From Actinomadura citrea (GTDB lineage Bacteria; Actinomycetota; Actinomycetes; Streptosporangiales; Streptosporangiaceae): a DNA stretch of 64,000 nucleotides. The translations under genes and the position numbers were made by a program. Location of the stretch: positions 5,766,001-5,830,000 of the forward strand of contig NZ_JACCBT010000001.1 in NCBI RefSeq assembly GCF_013409045.1, written 5' to 3'. A model generated the notes under the pieces. It searched no databases and was not told the origin of the DNA. It saw only the letters and a program-made list of their open reading frames with translations. The number at the start of each line of letters is the position of its first letter. The first letter of the stretch is position 1. This document shows, piece after piece, positions 41,910-52,335 of this stretch.

Positions 41910-42554
41910 ATGAACGTCATCACCGACCACCTCGGGGAGTTCGGCGACGGCCTGCTGCTCACCGTCGAGCTGACGCTGCTGGCCCTCGCCGGAGCCCTCG
42001 CGACCGGGACCGCCGTCGCCGCGATGCGGGTCAGCCCGGTGCGCGTACTGCGCGCCGCCGGGATGGCCTACGTCGAGGTGCTGCAGAACATTCCGCTGCT
42101 GGTGTGGCTCGTCATCGCCGTGTTCGGGCTGCCCGAGATCGGGGTGATCGCCGGGCTGTTCACCACCTCGGTCGTCGTCATCGCCCTCTACCAGGGGGCG
42201 TACACGGCCGAGGCGATCCGCTCCGGGATCAACGCGGTGCCGGCCGGGCAGGGCGAGGCCGCCCGCGCGCTCGGGCTGACGTTCGTCCAGTCGCTGCGGC
42301 TGGTCGTCCTTCCGCAGGCGCTGCGGACGGTCGTCCAGCCGCTCGGCAACATCGCGATCATGACGCTGATGAACACGGCACTCGCGGCCGCGGTCGGCGT
42401 GGTCGAGCTGACCGCCGCCGCGAACCGGGTCAACCTCGCCGAGGCGCAACCGATCTGGATCTTCGTGACGGCGGGCCTGGCGTACATGGCGCTGTCGGGG
42501 GTCTTCGGCCTGGTGACCGGCGGCCTGGAACGGAAGCTGGCGATCCTGCGATGA
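41910..42554 (+). CDS. amino-acid ABC transporter permease 1
   Basis: The 214-residue inner-membrane permease of the His/Glu/Gln/Arg group has about five helices. Features are GLLLTVELTLLALAGALATG at the N-terminus, the EAA-type coupling loop (SGINAVPAGQGEAARALGLT) and the following LRLVVLPQALRTVVQPLGN. It pairs with the next permease to form the channel. The stop overlaps the start of permease 2 by 4 bp. Confidence 0.92.
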   Translation: MNVITDHLGEFGDGLLLTVELTLLALAGALATGTAVAAMRVSPVRVLRAAGMAYVEVLQNIPLLVWLVIAVFGLPEIGVIAGLFTTSVVVIALYQGAYTAEAIRSGINAVPAGQGEAARALGLTFVQSLRLVVLPQALRTVVQPLGNIAIMTLMNTALAAAVGVVELTAAANRVNLAEAQPIWIFVTAGLAYMALSGVFGLVTGGLERKLAILR

Positions 42555-43393
42555 GCTCCTCGCGCCTGCTGTTCGACGAGCCGGGGCCGCGCGCCCGGCG
42601 CCGCATCCGGATCGCCACCGCGCTGACCCTGCTCGGCGGCGCCGTCCTGGTCGCGCTCGCGCTGCGCCAGTTCGGTGAGAACGGCCAGCTCGCCGCCGAC
42701 CGGTGGCGCCCGTACGGGACGTGGCCGATGTGGCGGTACCTGCTGGAGGGGCTGCGCTCCACGCTCTACGCCGCGGCCGTGTCGATCGCCCTCGCGATGG
42801 CCGCCGGCGTCGCGCTCGCGCTCGGGCGGCTGTCGCCGGCGCGGTGGCTGCGCGTCCCGTCCGCGGCCTACGTCGAGATCGTCCGGACGGTTCCGGCGCT
42901 GCTGCTGGTCTACGTCGTGCTCTTCGCGCTGCCGAGGTACGGCCTCGACCTCCCGCTGTTCTGGAAGCTCGTCGTCCCGCTGGCGGTGTCCAACGCCGCC
43001 GCGTTCGCCGAGATCTTCCGGGCCGGGATCCGCTCGGTGGAGCGCGGGCAACTGGAGGCGGGCCTCGCACTCGGCCTCACCCGCGGGCGGGCGATGCGGC
43101 TGGTCGTGCTGCCGCAGGCGGCGCGGCGCGTCCTGCCGTCGCTCGTCAGCCAGTCGGCCGGGCTGCTGAAGGACACCTCGCTCGGCTACGTCGTCAGCTA
43201 CGCCGAACTGCTCTACAGCGGGAAGGTGCTGGCGAACTACAACCACCTGCTCATCCAGACCTACCTGGTGATCGCGCTGATCTACCTGGTGATCAACGCG
43301 TCGCTGGCCAAGCTCGCGCGGACGCTGGAGGCGCGGCAGCGGACCCGTCCGTCCCGCGCCGTCCGCGAGGCCGTACCGGCGGCGCGACCGTGA
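42551..43393 (+). CDS. amino-acid ABC transporter permease 2
   Basis: The 280-residue permease has an N-terminal cytoplasmic extension, a first helix at about residues 24-42, and five more helices. The EAA loop reads RSVERGQLEAGLALGLTRG followed by MRLVVLPQAARRVLPSLVSQ, and LKDTSLGYVVSYAELLYSG matches the GluD group. With permease 1 it builds the import channel. ATG 42551 overlaps the preceding stop, and the stop overlaps the asparaginase start, so stoichiometric expression is likely. Confidence 0.92.
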   Translation: MSSSRLLFDEPGPRARRRIRIATALTLLGGAVLVALALRQFGENGQLAADRWRPYGTWPMWRYLLEGLRSTLYAAAVSIALAMAAGVALALGRLSPARWLRVPSAAYVEIVRTVPALLLVYVVLFALPRYGLDLPLFWKLVVPLAVSNAAAFAEIFRAGIRSVERGQLEAGLALGLTRGRAMRLVVLPQAARRVLPSLVSQSAGLLKDTSLGYVVSYAELLYSGKVLANYNHLLIQTYLVIALIYLVINASLAKLARTLEARQRTRPSRAVREAVPAARP

Positions 43394-44343
43394 GGATCGA
43401 CATGTACGAAGTACTGGCCGAGGTCGTGCGCAACGGCTTCGTCGAGAGCCGCCACTACGGCAGCGTCGCCGGGTTCGCCCCGGACGGCTCACTCGCCCAC
43501 CTGCGGGGCGCCGCCCGGGAGACCGTCCTGCCGCGCTCCACGACCAAGCCGTTCCAGGCGCTCGCCTGCCTGAAGGCGGGCGCGCCGCTGGCCGGGGAGC
43601 GCCTCGCGATCGCGGCGGGCAGCCACACCGGCGAGGACTTCCACGTCAGGACCGTCGAGGGGATCCTCTCGGACGCGGGGCTCGGCGCGGACGCGCTGCG
43701 GTGCCCGCCGTCCTGGCCCGAGGACGAGGCGACGAGGAACGCGCTGGTCAGGGCGGGCGAGGGCGAGTCGCGGGTGCGGATGAACTGCTCCGGCAAGCAC
43801 GCCGCCATGCTCGCCGCGTGCGTCGCCAACGGCTGGCCGCTCGACACCTACCTCGACCCGTCGCACCCCCTGCAGCAGCTGGTGCGGCAGGTGATGGCCG
43901 ACTGCGCCGGGGAGGACCCCTCGCCCGTCGCGGTCGACGGGTGCGGCGCGCCGCTGTTCGGCCTGACCCTGACCGGCCTGGCCCGCGCCGCGCGGTCCCT
44001 CGTCCTGGCCGAGGACGCCCGCCCGGTCGCGGACGCCATGCGCGCCCACCCCGAGTACGTGGGCGGGACGGGACATGACAACACCGAGTTCATGCGGGCA
44101 CTGCCCGGCTCGGTCGCCAAGGGCGGCGCGGAGGGCGTGCTCGTCGCCGCCACCGCCGAGGGCCGCGCCGTCGCGGTGAAGGTCATCGACGGCAGCCCCC
44201 GCGCCACCACCGCCATCGCGCTGCGCGCGCTCGCCGCGCTCGGCGCCGACACCACCCCGGCCGGCCCGCTGGGCACCGTTCCCGTCCTCGGTGGCGGGCG
44301 CCCGGTGGGCGAGATCCGCACCATCCCGGAAGGACGTCCGTGA
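43390..44343 (+). CDS. L-asparaginase II-family protein
   Basis: The 317-residue product belongs to the asparaginase II family (PF06089), distinct from the classical EcAI/II type. It has LAEVVRNGFVESRHYGSVAGF, PRSTTKPFQALACLKAG, GSHTGEDFHVRTVEGIL, RMNCSGKHAAMLAACVANGW and VDGCGAPLFGLTLTGLA, with MRAHPEYVGGTGHDNTEFM near 225. It would release ammonia from asparagine or a derivative. Being translationally coupled to the amino-acid permease, it probably acts on the imported compound. GTG 43390 is used; ATG 43402 is possible. Confidence 0.9.
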   Translation: MRIDMYEVLAEVVRNGFVESRHYGSVAGFAPDGSLAHLRGAARETVLPRSTTKPFQALACLKAGAPLAGERLAIAAGSHTGEDFHVRTVEGILSDAGLGADALRCPPSWPEDEATRNALVRAGEGESRVRMNCSGKHAAMLAACVANGWPLDTYLDPSHPLQQLVRQVMADCAGEDPSPVAVDGCGAPLFGLTLTGLARAARSLVLAEDARPVADAMRAHPEYVGGTGHDNTEFMRALPGSVAKGGAEGVLVAATAEGRAVAVKVIDGSPRATTAIALRALAALGADTTPAGPLGTVPVLGGGRPVGEIRTIPEGRP

Positions 44344-45083
44344 GCCTCACCTACGAGATCTGCATCGACAGCGTCGCGGGCGCCGTCGCCGCCGAGAAGG
44401 CGGGCGCCCACCGCGTCGAGCTGTGCGCGGCACTGTTCGACGGGGGGCTCACCCCGACCCTGGGCACCGTCCGCGCCGCGCTCGCCGCCGTGTCGTCGAT
44501 CAGGGTGCACGTCATCATCCGCCCGCGCGGCGGCGACTTCATCTTCGACGAGCACGAGGTCGCGGCGATGGAGCACGACGTGGCGCTCGTCCGGGAGGCC
44601 GGCGCGCACGGCGTGGTGATCGGCGCGCTCACCCCGGAGGGGACGGTCGACCGCCCGGTCGTCGAGCGGCTCATGGCGGCGGCGGGCGAACTGCCCGTCA
44701 CCTTCCACCGCGCCTTCGACATGGCCGCCGACCCGTTCGCCACGCTGGACGTCCTCGCCGGCCTCGGCGTGGCCCGCGTCCTGACGTCCGGGCAGGACGC
44801 GAGCGCGTTGGAGGGTGCGCCGCTGATCGCCGAGCTGGTGCGGCACGCCGGGGACCGCGTCGTCGTGATGCCCGGCGGCGGCGTCACCGACCGCAACGTC
44901 GCGCGGGTCGTGGCGGCGACCGGCGCCCGCGAGATCCACTTCGCCGCGCTCAGCGAGGAGCCGAGCCCGGCCGTGCACCGCAACCCGTACCCGTTCATGG
45001 GCGGGGAGCTGCGGCGGCCGGAGTACCAGCGCCTCGTCACGACGTCCGGCGGCATCGCCTCGGTCATCCGCGCCGCCGACTAG
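44340..45083 (+). CDS. cutC: CutC-family TIM-barrel protein
   Basis: The 247-residue product matches CutC: YEICIDSVAGAVAAEKAGAHRVELCAAL, GGLTPTLGTVRAAL, VHVIIRPRGGDFIFDEHEVA, FHRAFDMAADPFATLDVLAGLGVARVLTSG and ending RLVTTSGGIASVIRAAD. CutC was linked to copper tolerance, but its enzyme activity is not settled and many copies lie among sugar genes. Here the operon holds a transporter, an asparaginase and a ROK regulator and no copper gene, so a copper role is not supported by context. GTG 44340 overlaps the asparaginase stop. Confidence 0.9.
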   Translation: MSLTYEICIDSVAGAVAAEKAGAHRVELCAALFDGGLTPTLGTVRAALAAVSSIRVHVIIRPRGGDFIFDEHEVAAMEHDVALVREAGAHGVVIGALTPEGTVDRPVVERLMAAAGELPVTFHRAFDMAADPFATLDVLAGLGVARVLTSGQDASALEGAPLIAELVRHAGDRVVVMPGGGVTDRNVARVVAATGAREIHFAALSEEPSPAVHRNPYPFMGGELRRPEYQRLVTTSGGIASVIRAAD

Positions 45084-45215
45084 CGCGGTCGCCACGAACG
45101 TCCACCGGGTCGGGTGACCCCGCCGGGCCGGGTGTTCCAGGCGGAACCCCGGCACGGCCGCGCCCGCGAGCGCCCGGTCCTCGAACGGATCGGCCGGTCG
45201 CCGTCCTGTGGTCGA

Positions 45216-45791
45216 TCAGCCGTGGCGGGTCGGCCGGTAGGTCAGGACCTGCGTGTGGCGGTCGAAGGTCCGGGCCTGGAGGAGTTCCAGGTCGAAGTCG
45301 TCGGCGCCGTCGAAGACGCGGTCCACGCCTGTCTTTCCGGAGATCACTGGGAAGACCGTCACCTCGATGGCGTCGATCAGGCCGGCGTTCAGCAGCGCCC
45401 GGTTGAGCTTCAGGCTGCCGTGGGAGCGCAGCGGCACGTCGGACTCGGCCTTGAGGCGCGTGACCACCTCGACGGGATCGCCGGACTCGATGGTGGTGTC
45501 CGGCCAGTCGAGCGGCTCGGTCAGCCGGCTGGACAGCACCGTGACCGGGGACTCGAACATCCGCGTGATCCACCCGTCGAACAGGCCGCGGTCAAAGCCC
45601 GGGGCCAGGAACGGCGCGTTGGAGGTGTAGGTGGTGGCCCCCAGCACCATGCGCAGCGGGTCGCGGAAGGCGGCGGCGCGGTGCTCGAGGAACTCGGGGC
45701 CCTGCTTGCCCCAGTAACCGCCCCAGTCGCCGTCGTGGTTGGCGAAACCGTCCAGCGTGGAGAAGATGTCGAAGGTGTAGGTGGCAGTCAC
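45216..45791 (-). CDS. dihydrofolate reductase-fold family protein
   Basis: The 191-residue product has the RibD/DHFR C-terminal fold: YTFDIFSTLDGFANHDGDWGGYWGKQ, RMVLGATTYTSNAPF, VEVVTRLKAESDVPLRSHGSLKLNRALLNAGLIDAIEV and VFPVISGKTGVDRVFDG. Actinomycetes have many of these stand-alone proteins with no known substrate, presumably NADPH-dependent reductases. GTG 45791 is preceded on its strand by GAGGAG. The gene stands alone. Confidence 0.88.
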   Translation of the reverse strand: MTATYTFDIFSTLDGFANHDGDWGGYWGKQGPEFLEHRAAAFRDPLRMVLGATTYTSNAPFLAPGFDRGLFDGWITRMFESPVTVLSSRLTEPLDWPDTTIESGDPVEVVTRLKAESDVPLRSHGSLKLNRALLNAGLIDAIEVTVFPVISGKTGVDRVFDGADDFDLELLQARTFDRHTQVLTYRPTRHG

Positions 45792-46173
45792 GGTGACTCC
45801 TCAGGAGAAAAACTGGTCGCGCCGCGCCCTGCGGCGGCCTCACCCCTGCTACGAACACCACCACCCCAACCCGACACACCTCCCGAACTTATTCGGAAAG
45901 ACTTTTCGCCGTTGCGGATGCGTGGGAACGCCGCGAACCGCGGTGACCCGACCGGCGGCGCACGACCTGTCCGGATAGCGGCCGACGCCATTGTTGATCA
46001 AGGTTTGCCGTTACCGTTGCACCAGCTGTCGGCATGTGCGGCGGCAGGACACGAGCCGGGTGGCCGAGCCGGATGAGCCCCTCGACCGCCCGGCTCCCGG
46101 CGGGCGCCGTTGAAGGTTCTGGACTTCCTTGGCTACAGCGAGGCGCGTTCCCGGGCACACCACCCCCCGGAAT
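45792..46173. other. intergenic region without a supported gene
   Basis: These 382 bp lie between the divergent end of the DHFR-fold gene and the end of the small cREC gene. A short inverted repeat CCGAA/TTCGG (45883-45896) in an AT-richer patch may be part of the DHFR-fold promoter. A segment near 46060 resembles part of a tRNA D-arm, but no T-loop or anticodon arm fits. No other feature was recognised. Confidence 0.4.
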
Positions 46174-46488
46174 CTAGGCGGTTGCCCGACGGACTTGGTA
46201 GTCCCAACGCCTCAGCACTCGGACCACAGTCTCCGCGCCGCTGGGATTGGCGCTGTGAACGAAGATCATGCCGATCTTGAAGGGGCGGCCGTCGAAGGCC
46301 GCCTCTTCCAGCAGGGCCACAACCGGCATGATGCTGTCGTCGCCGCCCAGATCATGGTCGAGCCAGAGTTCGTCGATCTCATGGTCGCGATGCTCCTCAA
46401 GGAGCAGGACGCCCTCCCGGCTGGTGCGGGCGAGCCGAGTGGCCCTCGGCAGGGGGCGCAGGTCGTCGATGCCAAGGATGATCGGCAT
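46174..46488 (-). CDS. small cREC (cyclic-phosphate-processing receiver-like) domain protein
   Basis: The 104-residue product is a single receiver-like domain. It begins MPIILGIDDLRPLP and has IDELWLDHDLGGDDSIMPVV at the place of the receiver phospho-acceptor aspartate, then FKIGMIFVHSANPSGAETVVRVL. The WLDHDLGG motif with a histidine between two aspartates is typical of the cREC family, predicted by comparative genomics to process cyclic phosphates in RNA or nucleotide metabolism. ATG 46488 is chosen because AGGGG lies 5 bases before it and the first beta strand starts there; GTG 46512 is possible. The gene is an orphan on the minus strand upstream of glgE. Confidence 0.65.
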   Translation of the reverse strand: MPIILGIDDLRPLPRATRLARTSREGVLLLEEHRDHEIDELWLDHDLGGDDSIMPVVALLEEAAFDGRPFKIGMIFVHSANPSGAETVVRVLRRWDYQVRRATA

Positions 46489-46777
46489 CCGTGCCCCTGG
46501 GCTCTCGTTCACCGGGCCATCATCGCAATCTTGAGCCCCTCACGCTGTGGGATCTCTGCTGACGGGCGCCCTCTGGTGCGGCATGGGCTGGTCAAGCCGC
46601 GCTGGCGGTGCCCTAGGCGCCAGGAGTTCCGCCATTGGGCGGTGTGGCAGACGGGCCTCTCAGGCTCCGGGGAGTTCTTTGCGTGATCTTGTGATTTCGC
46701 GGATGCCGGTGAGTTGCGGACGGGGCATGGATGTCTGCGACCGGTACCGGGACGGCAGGAGAGCGGGAGCGGGGCCC
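46489..46777. other. upstream region of glgE
   Basis: These 289 bp separate the cREC gene from glgE. The glgE frame stays open upstream to 46547 but encodes no recognisable domain. No standard promoter was recognised. TTGCGTGATCTTGTGATTT near 46679 is the most AT-rich stretch. Confidence 0.35.
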
Positions 46778-48826
46778 ATGCAGGTGAAGCTGGAGGCGGA
46801 GCTCGGCCGCATTCCCATCGTCGACGTGGCGCCGGTGGTGGACTGCGGCCGGTGGCCGGCGAAGGCGGTGGTGGGCGAGACGGTCGAGGTGTCGGCGACG
46901 GTGTTCCGGGAGGGGCACGAGCGGCTGGGTGCGGGGGTGGTGCTGCGGACGCCGGAGGGTGAGGAGCTGGCGCCGCAGCGGATGAGCGAGGTCGGGGTCG
47001 GGCTGGACCGGTGGTCGGCGCAGGTGACGCCGACGGAGATGGGGTCGTGGGCGTTCCGGGTGGAGGCCTGGGGCGATCCGATCGCGCACTGGCGGCACGA
47101 CGCGGAGATCAAGATTCCGCGGGGGCAGGACGTCGAACTCATGCTCACCGAGGGGGCGCGGCTGTTCGCCCGCGCGGCCGAGGCCGTCCCCGGCAAGGAC
47201 CGCCCGACCGTGGAACGGCTGGCCAAGCGCCTCCGGGACGAGACCGTGCCGGTCACCGACCGGATGGAGGCCGTGGCCGATCCCGACGTCGAGGACGTGC
47301 TGGAACGCCATCCGTTGCGGGATCTGTTGACGGTCAGCGACTGGTATCCGCTGGTGGTGCACCGGCAGCGGGCGCTGTTCGGGGCCTGGTACGAGTTCTT
47401 CCCCCGCTCCGAGGGCGCCACCTTCGACCCCCTGGGACGCCGCGGCCCGATCTCCGGCACGTTCCGCACCGCGATGAAACGCCTGCCCGCCATCGCCGAC
47501 ATGGGCTTCGACGTGGTCTACCTACCGCCCATCCACCCCATCGGCACCGCCCACCGCAAAGGCCCCAACAACACCCTGGACGCCGGCCCCTACGACCCCG
47601 GCTCCCCCTGGGCCATCGGATCGGCCGACGGCGGCCACGACACCGTCCACCCCGACCTGGGCACCCTGGACGACTTCGACGCCTTCGTCGAACACGCCGG
47701 CAACTGCGGCCTGGAAATCGCCCTGGACCTGGCCCTGCAATGCTCCCCCGACCACCCCTGGGTCACCCAGCACCCCGAATGGTTCACCACCCGCGCCGAC
47801 GGCACCATCGCCCACGCCGAGAACCCGCCCAAAAAATACCAGGACATCTACCCCCTCAACTTCGACCACGACCCCGACGGCCTCTACACCGCCGTCAAAA
47901 ACCTCCTCCACCACTGGATCGACCACGGCGTCAAAATCTTCAGAGTCGACAACCCCCACACCAAACCCGTCGCCTTCTGGGAACGACTCCTGGCCGACAT
48001 CCACACCACCGACCCCGACGTACTGTTCCTGGCCGAGGCCTTCACCCGCCCCGCCATGATGCACACCCTCGCCAAAATCGGATTCCACCAGTCCTACACC
48101 TACTTCACCTGGCGCAACAACGCCGAAGAACTCACCCGCTACTTCACCGAACTCACCGGCCCCACCGCCGCCTACATGCGCCCCAACCTCTTCACCAACA
48201 CCCCCGACATCCTCAACGAATACCTCCAGCACGGCGGCCGCCCCGCCTTCGAAATCCGCGCCATCCTCGCCGCACTCCTGTCCCCCACCTGGGGCATCTA
48301 CTCCGGCTACGAACTCTGCGAGAACACCCCCGTACGCCCCGGCAGCGAGGAATACCGCGACTCAGAGAAATACCAGTACCGCCCCCGCGACTGGGAAACC
48401 GCCGACCGCACCGGCACCACCATCGCCCCCCTCATCACCACCCTCAACACACTCCGCAACACCCACCCCGCCCTCCAACAACTCCGCAACCTGCACTTCC
48501 ACCACATCGACCAACCCGAACTCCTCGCCTTCTCCAAACGCCACCTCCACGACACCGTCCTGACCATCATCAACCTCAACCCCCACCACCCCCGCGAAGC
48601 CACCGTCCACCTCGACCTCCCCGCCCTCGGCCTCCCCGACGACCCCGACCAACCCCACACCCTCACCGACCAACTCGACGGCACCACCTACACCTGGACG
48701 AAGGCCAACTACGTCCGTCTCGACCCGCGCACCAAGCCCGCACACGTCTTCACGTTCCAGGAGAACGGACGTGTGCGGGCCGGTGGCGGGCGGGGCGGCG
48801 GAGCTAGCCGGCCCCGGCGCCGCTGA
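46778..48826 (+). CDS. glgE: alpha-1,4-glucan:maltose-1-phosphate maltosyltransferase GlgE
   Basis: The 682-residue GH13_3 enzyme lengthens alpha-1,4-glucan with maltose from maltose-1-phosphate. The N-terminal domains start PIVDVAPVVDCGRWPAKAVVGE. The catalytic nucleophile is Asp391 in FRVDNPHTKPVAFWE, the acid/base is Glu420 in LAEAFTRP, and VVYLPPIHPIGTAHRKGPNN and YSGYELCENTPV are also conserved. ATG 46778 fits the family. An extra Arg/Gly tail ends the protein, overlapping the STAS gene by 23 bp. Codon usage switches abruptly at about 47400 from G-ending to C/A-ending codons and back at about 48700. It works with TreS and Mak encoded downstream. Confidence 0.95.
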   Translation: MQVKLEAELGRIPIVDVAPVVDCGRWPAKAVVGETVEVSATVFREGHERLGAGVVLRTPEGEELAPQRMSEVGVGLDRWSAQVTPTEMGSWAFRVEAWGDPIAHWRHDAEIKIPRGQDVELMLTEGARLFARAAEAVPGKDRPTVERLAKRLRDETVPVTDRMEAVADPDVEDVLERHPLRDLLTVSDWYPLVVHRQRALFGAWYEFFPRSEGATFDPLGRRGPISGTFRTAMKRLPAIADMGFDVVYLPPIHPIGTAHRKGPNNTLDAGPYDPGSPWAIGSADGGHDTVHPDLGTLDDFDAFVEHAGNCGLEIALDLALQCSPDHPWVTQHPEWFTTRADGTIAHAENPPKKYQDIYPLNFDHDPDGLYTAVKNLLHHWIDHGVKIFRVDNPHTKPVAFWERLLADIHTTDPDVLFLAEAFTRPAMMHTLAKIGFHQSYTYFTWRNNAEELTRYFTELTGPTAAYMRPNLFTNTPDILNEYLQHGGRPAFEIRAILAALLSPTWGIYSGYELCENTPVRPGSEEYRDSEKYQYRPRDWETADRTGTTIAPLITTLNTLRNTHPALQQLRNLHFHHIDQPELLAFSKRHLHDTVLTIINLNPHHPREATVHLDLPALGLPDDPDQPHTLTDQLDGTTYTWTKANYVRLDPRTKPAHVFTFQENGRVRAGGGRGGGASRPRRR

Positions 48827-49643
48827 GCGCGCGGTCCTCGAGGGACCGGCAGCCGGTGAACACCGAGCCGAGGCCCTCGCGGTCGATGATCTCGCGGAGC
48901 CTGGCCGGCAGCGCCGGCAGCGCCAGGCAGCCGCCCTCAGCGGCGACGCGCCAGCGGATGCCGAGCAGGATCGGCAGCGGGTCGCAGCGCACGCCGAGCC
49001 GGTCGTGCATCCGCACCATCAGGTGCCGCAGGTCGCCCTCGACCAGCTTGGTCAGCGTCTCCCCGAGCCGCGGCACGGTCACCTCGTCCAGCACTCCGGA
49101 CAGGTGCACGACGGTGTGGTCGCCGTCGCCGGCCGCGGTCGTGGTGATCATCAGTTCGGACGGGGCGGGCGGCGTCGGGGTGAGGCCGGCGTCCCCCGGA
49201 TGCAGCGCGCGGATCGCGTCGAGCACGTGCGTGGTGTCGGCCTCCCCCGGCGGCGCCTCCGGGACGGGCGCGGCCGTCGCCGACCCGACGTCGGCGAACA
49301 CCGGGACGAGCCGGTCCAGCCCGGTGAGGTGAAGCGCCCGCCGGACGTGCGCCGAAAGGGCCGGCACGACGGCCCGCAGCGGGCAGCCGAGCAGCTGCGC
49401 GCGCGTCTCGGCCCGTGCCATCAGGACGAGCCCGGCCGCGTCCAGCAGGACCGCGTCACCGAAGTCGACCACGACCCCGCCGCGCGGTGTTCCCCGCACG
49501 CCCGCGCAGGCGAGGGACAGTGCCTTGCTCACCTCCTCCCGGATCCCCGCGTAGTTCTGCCAGCTGATCTGCGCCGGGAGGCTGAGCACGAGGAACCCTC
49601 GCCGGGTCTCGGTGCTCAGACCCGGCACCGCCGTGTCCTTCAT
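48804..49643 (-). CDS. double STAS-domain protein
   Basis: The 279-residue product has two STAS-like domains. The first (residues 15-118) includes RGFLVLSLPAQISWQNYAGI and GVVVDFGDAVLLDAAGLVLMA, where the usual phospho-serine region reads LDAAGL. The second (residues 160-275) includes HTVVHLSGVLDEVTVPRLGET and a less conserved end. An acidic/proline linker joins them. With the serine lost in domain 1, it may be a non-phosphorylated binding partner. It follows the small gene at 49647 by 3 bp and converges with glgE. Confidence 0.75.
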   Translation of the reverse strand: MKDTAVPGLSTETRRGFLVLSLPAQISWQNYAGIREEVSKALSLACAGVRGTPRGGVVVDFGDAVLLDAAGLVLMARAETRAQLLGCPLRAVVPALSAHVRRALHLTGLDRLVPVFADVGSATAAPVPEAPPGEADTTHVLDAIRALHPGDAGLTPTPPAPSELMITTTAAGDGDHTVVHLSGVLDEVTVPRLGETLTKLVEGDLRHLMVRMHDRLGVRCDPLPILLGIRWRVAAEGGCLALPALPARLREIIDREGLGSVFTGCRSLEDRALSGAGAG

Positions 49644-49646
49644 CTG

Positions 49647-49964
49647 TCACATCCCGATCGGAGTTCGGGCCGCCGCGCGGGCGGGCCGGGGCGGGGCGGT
49701 CAGGTGGCCGGGCGGTCTGGACCCCGGCCGCTCGTCCGGATAGGGCGGGCGGCCGCCCCGCACGACGCCCGTGAGCCGGGACGCCGCGAGGCGCTCGATG
49801 GTCCGTTCCTCGGGCCGCACCCCCAGATGGGCGCAGCAGCACCACAGGTCGTCCACGCAGCGCCGCACGCGCTCCACCGGAATGTCGGCGAAACGGACGC
49901 GCAGCCGGGCCACGAGGTCATCCCGCGTCGGTACGACCGATGGCGACTTCTCCCAGCGCTCCAC
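49647..49964 (-). CDS. small helical protein in the STAS pair
   Basis: The 105-residue product has a helical first half (DLVARLRVRFADIPVERVRR, then CVDDLWCCCAHLGVR and ERTIERLAASRLTGV) resembling the three-helix bundle dimerisation domain found in small actinobacterial proteins. Three successive cysteines occur near residue 42. The second half is proline/arginine-rich and looks disordered. GTG 49964 is preceded by GGAGGGACA. It is 3 bp from the STAS gene and surely co-transcribed. No function is known. Confidence 0.6.
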   Translation of the reverse strand: MERWEKSPSVVPTRDDLVARLRVRFADIPVERVRRCVDDLWCCCAHLGVRPEERTIERLAASRLTGVVRGGRPPYPDERPGSRPPGHLTAPPRPARAAARTPIGM

Positions 49965-50440
49965 TGTCCCTCCGATCGCTTCTGGACGGACGCATTCCGT
50001 CCGAACTGAGCAGAACCCGCCGATCTGACGGGTTCTGAGGTTGGAAATGACCTACCCGAGGGTTGCGACAGAAAAAGCGACGAACCTAAAAACACGGACA
50101 TGACACAACCGTCGCGCGGCAAGTATTCACGGCGCCCCTCGCCACTCGACAGGCCGGGAATCGCCGTTATTTTGCGCTGCTTTTCCGTGCGCTGCCCGGC
50201 CGCGACCGGGCGATGACCTTCCCGGCGGGCGGCGGCGCGCCCGGGCGGCCCGCGGACCCGGGCGATCTACCCCGGTCATGGGCGCGTTCGCACGGCGGGG
50301 CGGCGCCGCCCGGCCCCGAAACCGGCCCCACGGTCACGGACCGTACTGAACCTTTTACGGATGGTTGCCTGTCGCGCACACACCTGGACGGGCCGGAGGG
50401 AATTGCTGATCTAGACGTCTCCAACACACCCGGGGTGACC
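49965..50440. other. treS / STAS-pair divergent intergenic region with hairpins
   Basis: A 476-bp gap holds three inverted repeats: GGACGG/CCGTCC at 49983-50001, AGAACCCG (50012-50019) with CGGGTTCT (50029-50036), and ACGGTC (50330-50335) with GACCGT (50339-50344). The first two sit in the leader of the minus-strand genes, the last 96 bp before treS. The treS frame is open from 50213 but has no domain there. Lower GC occurs at about 50060-50200. Confidence 0.45.
50330..50344. promoter_or_regulatory. inverted repeat ACGGTC-acg-GACCGT upstream of treS
   Basis: A perfect 6-bp inverted repeat with a 3-base centre lies 96 bp before the treS ATG. It may be an operator for the trehalose operon; no regulator is adjacent. 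Confidence 0.35.
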
Positions 50441-52333
<1,893 letters not shown>

Positions 52334-52335
52334 CC

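Noticed and set aside
44340..45083. CutC as a copper-resistance gene
   Set aside because: No copper gene is nearby and CutC biochemistry is unsettled; the context is an amino-acid operon.
46050..46150. Possible tRNA near 46060
   Set aside because: A short D-arm-like stretch is present, but no T-loop or anticodon arm could be paired.
47522..48232. Long Gly/Val-rich open frame antisense to glgE
   Set aside because: It is the mirror image of the C-ending codon bias of glgE and shows no domain or ribosome site.
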